From Phocaeicola_A sp045545095 (GTDB lineage: Bacteria > Bacteroidota > Bacteroidia > Bacteroidales > Bacteroidaceae), in contig JAZQAG010000028.1 of the NCBI GenBank assembly GCA_045545095.1, positions 1 through 64,000 of the forward strand: DNA of 64,000 bases, in the 5' to 3' direction. How positions within the stretch are numbered: position 1 is the stretch's first letter; each line of letters starts with the position of its first letter. The translations under genes were made by a program, and so were the position numbers. Below the pieces are notes generated by a model. That model was not told where the DNA came from. It saw only the letters and a list, made by a program, of their open reading frames with translations, and searched no databases. Below, piece by piece: positions 26,637 to 34,276 of this stretch.

Positions 26637-26672
26637 AACTCCCGTAACTATTAAGTTACGGGAGTTTTATTA
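26637..26672 (+). terminator. Terminator of the NifU-like/GGGtGRT operon
   Basis: Stem AACTCCCGTAACT/AGTTACGGGAGTT with loop ATTA, then TTATTATTTT. Confidence 0.88.
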
Positions 26673-26697
26673 TTTTCTATGCTTTACAAAAAGGAAC

Positions 26698-27309
26698 TTA
26701 CTTCCCATACCATCCCTCACAAGGCATATAGATGGGATTGTGGGGTGTAGATACATTCCGTAGTTTCCCCTCTTCCACTAACCGTCTGATGTGACGATAG
26801 GCTGTAGAAGCACACAGATGGCATAAATTCTGGAATTGGACACGAGTGATAACTGGATTTGAAGCAAAATGTTCGGTCAACTTCTTATCAATACCCTCTT
26901 CACTTATCTGTGCCGAATGCGAACCGATAGACGCACGTTCCATCTTGGCGCGACGCATCTTCACCTTCAACTCTTCATCGACTCTGAACGTAATGTTCTT
27001 GAACATGACCGGCGCACGCTTCATGTCCTCCTTATTACATATCTTCTTAGGGCATTGCAGGCTGACTCCCATATAGCCAATCCCCTCCAGATGCACCTTC
27101 CGACCGTAACTCAAATGTTGCGCCAGTTTGTCCGCCAACGAGACAAGCACCGCTTTCACATCTGCCCGTGTCAGCGTACAACCTTCCTGTATCTCTTTGG
27201 CCAATTCGTCTGTAGATACACCACCAACTGATACCACACGTGGATGGTACGTCTTGTCTCCCTCCCCTGTGGGATTCGGAGTTTCAAAGAAATCATAAAT
27301 TATTGCCAT
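26698..27309 (-). CDS. HU-like DNA-binding protein with C-terminal winged helix
   Basis: A 203-residue DNA-binding protein. Residues about 1-120 resemble the Bacteroidales HU-like family (HU-HIG): MAIIYDFFETPNP start, TLTRADVKAVLVSLADKLAQ helix pair, GRKVHLEGIGYMGV, and VMFKNITFRV. Residues about 140-200 look like a winged helix (ITRVQFQNLCHLCASTAYRH followed by IRRLVEEGKLRNV). ATG 27309 is chosen because the family starts MAIIYDFF; thirteen further upstream codons would run over the -7 box. That box, TATCTTTG (minus), is at 27335-27342. Upstream of it lie 22-bp-period palindromes that could be its binding sites. Target genes unknown. Confidence 0.85.
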   Translation of the reverse strand: MAIIYDFFETPNPTGEGDKTYHPRVVSVGGVSTDELAKEIQEGCTLTRADVKAVLVSLADKLAQHLSYGRKVHLEGIGYMGVSLQCPKKICNKEDMKRAPVMFKNITFRVDEELKVKMRRAKMERASIGSHSAQISEEGIDKKLTEHFASNPVITRVQFQNLCHLCASTAYRHIRRLVEEGKLRNVSTPHNPIYMPCEGWYGK

Positions 27310-27334
27310 ATCAATTATAGTATGTTTATGCGTA

Positions 27335-27342
27335 CAAAGATA
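27335..27342 (-). promoter_or_regulatory. Candidate promoter of the HU-like gene
   Basis: CAAAGATA on the plus strand is TATCTTTG on the minus strand. A weak CAAG (minus CTTG) occurs 20 bp further up. The nearest repeat unit begins 45 bp upstream of it. Confidence 0.5.
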
Positions 27343-27386
27343 CGACATTATTCATAAGAATGCAAGAGTTTATACCCCTTTCACAG

Positions 27387-27463
27387 CTGTGAAGAGATTT
27401 CTTCACTACTGTCAAGAGATGTCTTCACAGATGTCAAGAGATGTCTTCACGCCTGTGAAGAGG
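27387..27463. repeat. 22-bp-period palindromic repeats (3.5 units)
   Basis: Units start at 27387, 27409, 27431 and 27453, exactly 22 bp apart. Each contains GTGAAGA/TCTTCAC-type arms around GAT: the first is perfect (GTGAAGAGATTTCTTCAC), the next two read GTCAAGAGATGTCTTCAC, and the last is a half unit (CTGTGAAGAGG). The spacing equals about two helical turns, so all units face the same side of the DNA. No spacers, so not CRISPR. Confidence 0.8.
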
Positions 27464-27532
27464 TTACAGATAGTATGCTTTTATTATAACAAAGTATGCG
27501 TTATATATAATTGAACATATAAGGCTTATTCA

Positions 27533-27615
27533 CACAGCAAGCTGCATTACCTATCATAGCCTGCTGTGATTACTGTCCCAGCAAGCTACGAAGAGATTCC
27601 CAGCAAGTTGGGACA
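27533..27615. repeat. Nested inverted repeats with three CAGCAAG copies
   Basis: CACAGCA (27533-27539) pairs with TGCTGTG (27562-27568), and TGTCCCA (27574-27580) with TGGGACA (27609-27615). CAGCAAG occurs at 27535, 27579 and 27601. Together with the 22-bp repeats these fill the 361-bp gap 27310-27670, which holds no gene. Confidence 0.65.
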
Positions 27616-27670
27616 AGAATGTCTATTAAAGTGAATCTCCATTCATAATATAAAAAGTAATGGTATCAGA

Positions 27671-28237
27671 CTAAAAAACGACCTTTATGCCTCCTTCTTC
27701 CATTTCGTGTTCATAAAAATCCACAAATGAAAAATAATGAACTAAATCTTCTATATACCAATCGTCCCGTTCATACACCATCTTCAGTTTCATTCTCTTC
27801 ATTAGGAGGCCATCCCTATATAAGCTTCCAAAGATAGCTACAGCCATCGCAGTGTCTCCTTCCACACTGAGTACTTCAACCTCATGCAGATGCATAATCT
27901 CATGTCCTTGCGAATCTGTAAAAGGAGACGCGTGAGGATGATATTCATTGACATACATTACCCTCAGAAATTGTTGAAGACGTTTGCTGAAATACAAAGT
28001 AAAGAAATCACGAGAGGGATTATGCAGACAGTCCTCATATTCCAATACATCACCATAAATATGTGCAACCCGTTGGGCAACTTTTTTTTCTTGGTTATCA
28101 TCGTATTGCAACACCACCTTTGGCTTAGGATACACAAAATTCATCAACAATGAGTCACGGACATCAGATTCGCCCCAATAATCAGGTTCGAGCGGTTCGC
28201 CGGTACTGAATCTGCGTGGCGAACTGGTGGCTGTCAA
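27671..28237 (-). pseudogene. 5'-truncated gene for a hypothetical (probably exported) protein
   Basis: The reverse frame gives 188 codons, but its start is a TTG and its first 16 or so codons are only the antisense of the protease remnant (28182-28316). Native-looking protein begins near EPDYWGESDVRDSL (codon 17, about 28189); the first ATG is codon 32 (28144). The remaining segment is a compact alpha+beta domain (VVLQYDDNQEKKVAQRV, FLRVMYVNEYHP, MHLHEVEVLSVEGDTAMAVAIFG) of unknown function. The lost N-terminus probably held a signal sequence. No promoter is visible. Truncation by deletion is my reading; I cannot identify the family. Confidence 0.55.
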
Positions 28238-28316
28238 TTATGCAGGTATCAGTTCTACCCAAAGTTTCAATTACGGTATAAGAATCAACTACTTGCGCAA
28301 CCTCGCAGCACAATAA
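28182..28316 (+). pseudogene. C-terminal remnant of a trypsin-like (S1) serine protease
   Basis: Directly after an in-frame TAA (28179-28181) the plus strand encodes 44 residues: SGSSGSPVLNLRGELVAVNY then AGISSTQSFNYGIRINYLRNLAAQ and a stop. GSSGSPV is the G-x-S-G-[SG]-P catalytic-serine motif and the rest matches the last two strands of HtrA/S1 folds. Everything upstream is gone, and the sequence runs straight into the divergent truncated gene. The original terminator (28341-28397) is still in place. Confidence 0.7.
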
Positions 28317-28340
28317 GGTAAAGCAAGATTTGATAGCGTA

Positions 28341-28397
28341 ATCAGGAGGAAGGCTAAAATGATTGATTGTATTTTAGCCTTCCTCCTGATTTTTTAA
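28341..28397 (+). terminator. Terminator left from the lost protease gene
   Basis: Perfect 20-bp stem ATCAGGAGGAAGGCTAAAAT/ATTTTAGCCTTCCTCCTGAT, 10-nt loop, then TTTTTT on the plus strand only. Confidence 0.88.
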
Positions 28398-28406
28398 TAA
28401 GGGAAA

Positions 28407-28445
28407 AACATAAGCCTCTGCCATCACCGGAAGGTGGGCAGAGGC
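28407..28445 (-). terminator. Terminator of the PL11-GH105-rhaM unit
   Basis: On the minus strand AGCCTCTGCC pairs with GGCAGAGGCT, extended by CACC/GGTG, and is followed by TATGTTTTTCCC. Confidence 0.75.
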
Positions 28446-28478
28446 TATGATTCTAAAAAACATCTATTTCCTATTCAA

Positions 28479-28793
28479 TTAATCCATATGGAACACCTCA
28501 GGCAGAGGAATGGAGATGGGAGAATTATCGGGGTTCACCTCCATGATGTCAGCCATATAGTCCCACCATTTCTGTACGATGGGATTGGTGCCCATATCCT
28601 GTGATGATTCTTCGCCTTTGGTCTTCTGGAAAGCGAACAGGATATTGGTGTCCTTGTCCCAATAAATAGAGTAATCATATACTCCGTTCTTGGAAAGCAA
28701 CTCTTTCAACTCGGGCCAAATGGCGGCATGACGTCTTTCATACTCTTCCTCGAAGCCGGGCTTCAGGAACATTTTGAATGCTTCTCTTTTCAT
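28479..28793 (-). CDS. rhaM: L-rhamnose mutarotase RhaM (RhaU)
   Basis: Interconverts alpha- and beta-L-rhamnose so that the isomerase can use it. At 104 aa it is full length: MKREAFKMFLKPGFEEEY, RRHAAIWPEL (His22 is a conserved active-site candidate), YDYSIYWDKDTNILFAF, and a C-terminal Trp pair KWWDYMADIM. It lies 29 nt after the GH105 gene on the same strand, so it is made together with the enzymes that release rhamnose from RG-I. The intracellular rhamnose isomerase and kinase genes are not in the window. Confidence 0.94.
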   Translation of the reverse strand: MKREAFKMFLKPGFEEEYERRHAAIWPELKELLSKNGVYDYSIYWDKDTNILFAFQKTKGEESSQDMGTNPIVQKWWDYMADIMEVNPDNSPISIPLPEVFHMD

Positions 28794-28822
28794 TTTTCTT
28801 GGTTTTAAGTTGGTTTATCTTT

Positions 28823-30250
28823 TTACAATATCGGTTTATCGACATTGCCTTCATGGAAGATGGCTCTGTCTGTCTTTTGCTCGGTACGGTAGAACTGTAC
28901 GGCACTGTCGTTCATCTTAGGATGCTGGCTCTTCAAAAGGTTAATGATTTCGGCACCTGCCCAAATGACAGGACCATAACCATGGGCAGCCATCTTGTGT
29001 ACGGGACGATAGTAGTAGAATGCTGGATCAAAGGCCATACCGGTACCCACACAAGTACCACCTACCTGACCTTGCTCGTCGATCTGCGTTGTCACACCAT
29101 GCCATGCCAGCAAGGCTACCGGGCCATAGGTCATAGCATCCAACCATCCTTTATTGATACCGTGAGCTATGCAATAGGCATAGATAGCCGTGGCCGAGGT
29201 CTCCAGATAAGAGTCGTTACGGTCGAGCAACTGATGCCAAAGTCCTTCGCCACTCTGGAGGGCTGCCAATCCGCGTACATGTTCACGATAAAGTGCCATG
29301 ATTTCGTTGCGTTTAGGATAGTTCTCGGGCAACACATCGAGCACCTCACACATGGTAAGGATGGCCCAACCATTGGCACGTCCCCAATGGAATGCGGGAT
29401 GGTCCTCCATGCTCTCTACCCATCCGTGACGGAAGAGCTTCTTCTCTGGCACCCACATGCGGTCAGCAAACTGAAGTACCTGGCGCACAGCCTCTGCCTG
29501 ATAACGTGCCTGCTCATCGCCGGCAATTACCGAATACCATGCCACTGGAGGAATACCCATGAACATATCGTCGAGCCACAATGTGTTATAGAAAGGACGT
29601 GTACGGGCAAAGGTTCCGTCTGCCAAGCGGTATTCGCCATTCATAATGTAGTTGATATAATTTTCAATCAACGGAGTGAGTTCCAATGAAGGATCCTTCA
29701 ACTGTGCTTTCACCATAGCGGCACATACAGCACCAGCATCATCCAGAGCATGAGGATCAAGAATCTGGCGCATCTGACCATCAATACGTCCCTCTTTTTC
29801 ATGGATAGCCTTGAAATAAGGGGCCACCTCGGCCAAGAAGCTGAAGCGCTTGGTCACATAATCCATATAGGCTTGGTCACCGGTTGCTTCTGCGGCCGCC
29901 AACATAGCCGAATAGGTAACTCCCCACTCATAGCTGGCCAATCGGAAAGTGCCACGTTCGAGTTGGGCATCAGCACCCATGTTGGCATAATCGGTGATGA
30001 TCTCACCCGTCTTTTTGTCCACCACACGGGCTGGAGTGCATGACTCCAGATAGTTGAGTACCCGATCCATGTGTGCCTTCACTTCTTCTACAGAGCCTAC
30101 TCCATAAGGTGTGTTGTAGTCCGGTTTCATCAGATGCAAAGGCGTATTCGAATCGTTGATGACAACCTCTTCGCCACCATTGTTTTGTGGAGCGCTACAT
30201 GCTCCCAACATAGTCATCAGGGCAGCAACGCCCCATATTCTGCTTTTCAT
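28823..30250 (-). CDS. GH105 unsaturated rhamnogalacturonyl hydrolase, lipoprotein
   Basis: Predicted lipid-anchored hydrolase (475 aa; lipobox GAC, Cys18) that removes the 4,5-unsaturated galacturonate left by RG lyases. The (alpha/alpha)6 barrel is marked by YEWGVTYSAMLAAAEATGD (about 107-125), the DDAG segment (170-173), WLDDMFMGIPP (225-235) and HWGRANGWA. D170/D171 and D227/D228 are candidates for the catalytic acids (D88/D143 of YteR). It follows PL11 across a 208-bp gap that holds a terminal-inverted-repeat element, and leads into rhaM. The substrate is inferred from context; GH88-like activity cannot be excluded. Confidence 0.9.
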   Translation of the reverse strand: MKSRIWGVAALMTMLGACSAPQNNGGEEVVINDSNTPLHLMKPDYNTPYGVGSVEEVKAHMDRVLNYLESCTPARVVDKKTGEIITDYANMGADAQLERGTFRLASYEWGVTYSAMLAAAEATGDQAYMDYVTKRFSFLAEVAPYFKAIHEKEGRIDGQMRQILDPHALDDAGAVCAAMVKAQLKDPSLELTPLIENYINYIMNGEYRLADGTFARTRPFYNTLWLDDMFMGIPPVAWYSVIAGDEQARYQAEAVRQVLQFADRMWVPEKKLFRHGWVESMEDHPAFHWGRANGWAILTMCEVLDVLPENYPKRNEIMALYREHVRGLAALQSGEGLWHQLLDRNDSYLETSATAIYAYCIAHGINKGWLDAMTYGPVALLAWHGVTTQIDEQGQVGGTCVGTGMAFDPAFYYYRPVHKMAAHGYGPVIWAGAEIINLLKSQHPKMNDSAVQFYRTEQKTDRAIFHEGNVDKPIL

Positions 30251-30266
30251 GTCTCAATTAGTTTTT

Positions 30267-30452
30267 AGTGATGTGTAAAAAATAATATGCTTCATTTTAG
30301 TGACGTGTAATAATGCTATCATAATAAATTATTTTTGCATCTTTTCTCCTTTTTCATCAGTCACATAGCCCGCTATGCTCCCTCTTCAAAAGAAGAAAAT
30401 ATGCTAAAAAATAACTTTTAAACTGATGCACCTTATTTTTTTACACATCACT
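30267..30452. mobile_element. 186-bp element with long terminal inverted repeats (MITE-like)
   Basis: The left end AGTGATGTGTAAAAAATAA (30267-30285) and the right end (30433-30452, reading AGTGATGTGTAAAAAAATAA on the minus strand) match with one extra A. The match continues as TATGCTTCA versus GGTGCATCA, so the arms are about 28 bp. A third copy, AGTGACGTGTAA, lies at 30299-30310. It fills nearly all of the gap between PL11 and GH105. No clear target-site duplication is seen, so a mobile origin is only a proposal; an operator or attenuator pair is the alternative. Confidence 0.45.
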
Positions 30453-30458
30453 TATATG

Positions 30459-32504
30459 TTATTTCTTAATTTCAAATCCACGGAAAAGTCCCGGTTTCAA
30501 ATCCGAACCGAAGTAGAAGCCCTGCTGGGTCGGTTGGTTGTAAGCCACGTTCTGAGTGGCAATACTGATTCGGTAAACAGGATCTTCCAAGAAAGTATGG
30601 AAGCGGTATTCTGTAGGAATAGTAGAAACGTAGAGGCGCAGAGCCGAATTGTCTGCAGTGCGCAACAGCACCTCTTCGCGCCAGTCGCCCAAGATGTCAG
30701 CTTGAATGCAGGGATTACTCTTACTGCCGTTGTTACGCACACCTTCAAGTGTCACCAATTCCTCGCACTGACGAGTTTTCCAATTGTATTTGGATATACG
30801 GTTTCCATCAAGCAACTCACGTGAAAGGTCTCCATCCCACCAAACGGCCATATTGCAAGGTATGCGTCCGGGAGCATCATTGATAAGTTCACCCTTCACA
30901 TTACGGATACCTCCTGTGGCAAGCGACCACATCTCCACGCCCCATGAAGTGGGGTCAATGTCTGCTGCCATACAACGGCCCACATCTTCGCCAGACTTGA
31001 CTTGGAAGATAACTTCACCCGTAGCCGCATCACGGAAGGTAGAGCCATCCCGACGGTTTTCGTGACAATCCCACACTTGCAACTTCTCTGAGTCGGGGAA
31101 GAATCCCATCAGGTGCATGGCATCGCCATGTCCCATACGGGTTGTATAGAGTCCCTTACCATTATTATCAACAGCCATAGAACCGTAGATGATTTCATCG
31201 CATCCGTCACCGTCCACATCACCTACACGCAGGTTGTGGTTTCCTTGTCCGGCATAGTTCTTGTTACCCTTGTCATTAGAGTCAAACACCCAACGCTGCT
31301 TCAGTTGCTTACCATCCCAATCGAAAGCGGCAAGAACGGTACGGGTATAATATCCACGACACATCACCACACTGGGGTGCACACCATCAAGGTAAGCTAC
31401 ACAAGCCAGATAGCGGTCAGAGCGGTTGGCTTTCGTATCACCCCAATTTCTCAGTTCGCCACGTTCGGGCACATAATCGATAGTGCAGAGGGCTTCTCCT
31501 GTCAATCCGCTGAATACGGTCAGGTATTCATTGCCGGTCAAGATACGTCCCTGATTCTGAGGAGTAGGCATACGGAAACCACGACGGCGTTGTTGCTGAC
31601 CATTACGGTTTCTATTTCCCTGAGACGGACGTTGTCCCTGCATCTCCGGGCGGTTGCCCTCAGCTTTCATTTGCTCTTCGCGCTCCTTCCTCATCTTTTC
31701 AAACTCAATCATGCGCTGGTATTGGCCTACGGTGTCGCCATGTTCGCGCCAGTCGGCATTGGCATCGCCAATCACTTTACCTAAACCATCAATAGTACCA
31801 TCACTCGTCTTCATAACTACCTCAGCACGGTTGTCACCATCAAGGTCGTACACCATAAACTGGGTGTAGTGAGCACCGGCACGGATATTATGACCAAGGT
31901 CGATACGCCACAAACGTTCACCTGTCAGACGGTAACAGTCGAAAAGTACATTACCCGTGTAACCATCGTGTGCATTATCATGTGCATTGCTGGGATCCCA
32001 CTTGAGGATGATTTCATATTCGCCATCGCCATCCACATCACCGATGCTGGCATCGTTGGCATTGTATGTATAGGTCTGTCCTGATGGAGTCTTTCCATCC
32101 TCAGGCTTTTGCAGAGGAATATTCAGATATCCCACCCCTGCATTAGCCGCAAGGGTATATTTTCCATCCACATTATGTGTTTCTGTCCCATCCACTACAG
32201 GGCGTACTTCGTAGTTGGCAGCCTTACCACCCTCCTGCTTGTCCACCCACATGGTAGCGGAACCTGCCGGCACAGTAGCCACCCGTTGTCCGTCACGATA
32301 GATGTTGAAGGCTGTCTCTACGGGGTCACTGGAGAGATAGCGCCACGTAAGGCAAGTTTCCGTTTCATTCTGACGAATGGCTACCACACCACGTCCTAAT
32401 TCTTCGCGTTGTAATTTTGTAAAGTCGTACTTGGGTTGCGCATTGATGCCTGACAAGGCACCCAATATCAGCATGAGGCTGACAAGATTTCTTCTAATTT
32501 TCAT
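30459..32504 (-). CDS. Secreted rhamnogalacturonan lyase, PL11
   Basis: Eight-bladed beta-propeller endo- or exolyase of the YesW/YesX family acting on the RG-I backbone, 681 aa from ATG 32504. Signal peptide about 1-22 (SGINA before QPKYDF). Calcium-binding D-x-D-x-D loops of the family are visible: DVDGDGEYE (about 156-164), DLDGDNRAEVVMK (about 220-232), DVDGDGCDE. An unusual Gln/Arg/Asn-rich insert of about 50 residues interrupts the domain (bases 31542-31691). I prefer ATG 32504 because it opens the signal peptide; another start lies nine codons earlier. A -7 box (TATATTTG, minus) is at 32540-32547. First gene of the PL11-GH105-rhaM unit. Confidence 0.92.
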   Translation of the reverse strand: MKIRRNLVSLMLILGALSGINAQPKYDFTKLQREELGRGVVAIRQNETETCLTWRYLSSDPVETAFNIYRDGQRVATVPAGSATMWVDKQEGGKAANYEVRPVVDGTETHNVDGKYTLAANAGVGYLNIPLQKPEDGKTPSGQTYTYNANDASIGDVDGDGEYEIILKWDPSNAHDNAHDGYTGNVLFDCYRLTGERLWRIDLGHNIRAGAHYTQFMVYDLDGDNRAEVVMKTSDGTIDGLGKVIGDANADWREHGDTVGQYQRMIEFEKMRKEREEQMKAEGNRPEMQGQRPSQGNRNRNGQQQRRRGFRMPTPQNQGRILTGNEYLTVFSGLTGEALCTIDYVPERGELRNWGDTKANRSDRYLACVAYLDGVHPSVVMCRGYYTRTVLAAFDWDGKQLKQRWVFDSNDKGNKNYAGQGNHNLRVGDVDGDGCDEIIYGSMAVDNNGKGLYTTRMGHGDAMHLMGFFPDSEKLQVWDCHENRRDGSTFRDAATGEVIFQVKSGEDVGRCMAADIDPTSWGVEMWSLATGGIRNVKGELINDAPGRIPCNMAVWWDGDLSRELLDGNRISKYNWKTRQCEELVTLEGVRNNGSKSNPCIQADILGDWREEVLLRTADNSALRLYVSTIPTEYRFHTFLEDPVYRISIATQNVAYNQPTQQGFYFGSDLKPGLFRGFEIKK

Positions 32505-32627
32505 GGTTCGTTTTTTTATGGAATTAGTCAATAGTGCGGCAAATATACACTTTTTTTATTTATTTGAGTAAAGTAATACCAATATTTTTACAAGAGCCAC
32601 CAACTTCTTCAAATATCTTGCTTCAGG

Positions 32628-32659
32628 TTTGGCCTTTCTATGAAAAACACATACCTTTG
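32628..32659 (+). promoter_or_regulatory. Promoter of the 32.7-kb lipoprotein gene
   Basis: TTTG (32628-32631) and TACCTTTG (32652-32659) with 20 bp between them; the ATG is 30 bp downstream. It is divergent from the PL11 promoter. Confidence 0.75.
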
Positions 32660-32688
32660 TGCTTCATTACAAGAAAGAGATTCAAACC

Positions 32689-33612
32689 ATGAAGAAAAGT
32701 TTATTAGCCCTACCATTAATCTTCCTCTGTTTAATCTTCCTCTGTGCATGCGATGGAAAGAGAGGAAATGTAAACGTAGAACAGAATCCAACAGCAACCA
32801 AAGTGACTATTGCCAATATCGTTCCTCCCATATTTGAGTATTGGGATTACGAAGAATTTGCTGTAGAATCCGAATGTACCGAAGAGGAACTGTTGGCAGA
32901 TACGGTAAACTTGTATCCAGTTGAGAAATCTTTGAAAAATGTGTCCTCACAGACGGGCAATGTATTTTTGGAATTTTCAGACGACCTCTATAGCCATTCA
33001 CTTGCGGATAGTTCCAAAACATACCACATGCAAACTCACAAGGCACGTCTGAACGATGACACAGATTTGTCTGTCAGGCTGTATGCGGGTTATAGTACCT
33101 ACGGCTTCAACGAAACAGGGAAAGTCAAGTTTTATGTGAAAGGAGATACCATCTATACCCTCAACTTTGCTATGGAGAGTGGTGGATTTACTCCGGAAGG
33201 GCTGGCATTCAAGATTACTGGTGACGGTGTAGCGAGCGTGACTGCTTCATACCGTATGCTTTATAATGCGACTGTGTTCAATCCTCGCAAGTATAGACAC
33301 ATTGCCGTAAACCGGGTTCGCGTATGCAATTTGACAACAGAAGAACTTCCGTTAGCCGTAGAGGATGGCTACTACATCCTTCCTGTTGTGAAAACCCTGG
33401 AACTTACTGCTTCCGACTGGCAGAAGATGGAAGGACTTCGTCCTGAAGCCGTCAAGAGATGGGAAGACTGGACGGGCGAAAAAATGGACACGACGTACAT
33501 GGAGCACATCTTTGATTTGGACCATTTCTTGATAGACCTCAGTGTGACCTATAAAGACGGATCTGTGCGTAACTATCGGCACGTGGCACAGGGGGTTGAT
33601 GTTGAGCCGTAA
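32689..33612 (+). CDS. Hypothetical lipoprotein
   Basis: A 307-residue exported lipoprotein: signal MKKSLLALPLIFLCLIFLCAC with the lipidated Cys at about residue 21. No family is recognised. The mature part is beta-rich and acidic, with two likely beta-sandwich halves (about 75-170 and 185-300), and Tyr-rich patches (YWDYEEF, RLYAGYSTYGF). Start set by the promoter 30 bp upstream and by the signal peptide. It sits between the two halves of the RG-I island, divergent from PL11, so a sugar-binding or surface role is possible but unproven. No terminator is obvious after it. Confidence 0.8.
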   Translation: MKKSLLALPLIFLCLIFLCACDGKRGNVNVEQNPTATKVTIANIVPPIFEYWDYEEFAVESECTEEELLADTVNLYPVEKSLKNVSSQTGNVFLEFSDDLYSHSLADSSKTYHMQTHKARLNDDTDLSVRLYAGYSTYGFNETGKVKFYVKGDTIYTLNFAMESGGFTPEGLAFKITGDGVASVTASYRMLYNATVFNPRKYRHIAVNRVRVCNLTTEELPLAVEDGYYILPVVKTLELTASDWQKMEGLRPEAVKRWEDWTGEKMDTTYMEHIFDLDHFLIDLSVTYKDGSVRNYRHVAQGVDVEP

Positions 33613-34276
33613 TGACATTTTGTCAAATTGCATATTTGGTTTGCGAGAATCGCGTATTTCTGCCCGAAAGCCGTTTTGATTGCAAATATGCGAATCTCAT
33701 AGAGCCTAAACCTACGTATTTCCCTGATTTACTATGCAATAAGCAACATTCCTTTCAATAATATTGCTGCCTAAAAAAAATACTGGCACGATTTTCTCAT
33801 CCGCAGACAATACTGATATCGTAAATGATACGGGCAAATTATAGCCTATCAGGCACACTAATCAAAATGCGCCTTACTTTTCCAAAAATGCGCCTTACAG
33901 TTGATGGAAATGTGACTTGCTTCTCAAAATATTCAAGCCGCATTTGAAAAAAAGCAAGGCGCATTTTTTCTTTAACATAAAGCATTGCTACACATTGGCA
34001 AGGAATATATCACTCTTTACCTCACTATTTGTTCCATTTCCTGCCTCTATTAAGGCTATTTCAGTAAAAATAGAAAGCTCTAAAACCAGGTTTTTCTGCA
34101 TATTCTTGCAGAATCAGAGAGAATTTCCGAATAATTATGCAATAGATACTCTTCAAATAGCGAGTATCGGGGTGACAAAATGCCACTATTATTTGTCAAT
34201 CTCCTTTTTCTTGCCTAAAAATTTGTATAGTTTCGCTTTTTTGCCGTACTTTACACACGTTTTTAAGCTATTGACC
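33613..34276. other. 664-bp intergenic region with direct and inverted repeats
   Basis: No gene is supported, although a frame happens to be open from 33917 into PL26. GCATATTTG (about 33650) and CAAATATGC (about 33683) are inverted. The 13-mer AAAATGCGCCTTA occurs at about 33865 and again at about 33886, and its inverse AAGGCGCATTTTT ends near 33967. These sit 300-400 bp before PL26 and could be regulator sites or an attenuator. No exact TAnnTTTG box is seen before PL26; the nearest is TACTTTAC at about 34247. Confidence 0.55.

Noticed and set aside
27310..27348. Thirteen extra N-terminal codons for the HU-like protein
   Set aside because: They overlap the -7 box; family members begin with MAIIYDFF.
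27387..27463. Possible CRISPR array
   Set aside because: Units follow each other directly with a 22-bp period and no unique spacers, and no cas genes are near.
28778..29689. 303-codon plus-strand frame opposite the GH105 lipoprotein gene
   Set aside because: It is antisense to a gene with clear GH105 motifs; its own translation has no family features. The same applies to the long frames opposite PL11, PL26, metH and the GH127-type gene.
33917..34276. Upstream open extension of the PL26 reading frame (120 codons)
   Set aside because: It is AT-rich, lacks family similarity, and would bury the clear signal peptide that begins at ATG 34277.
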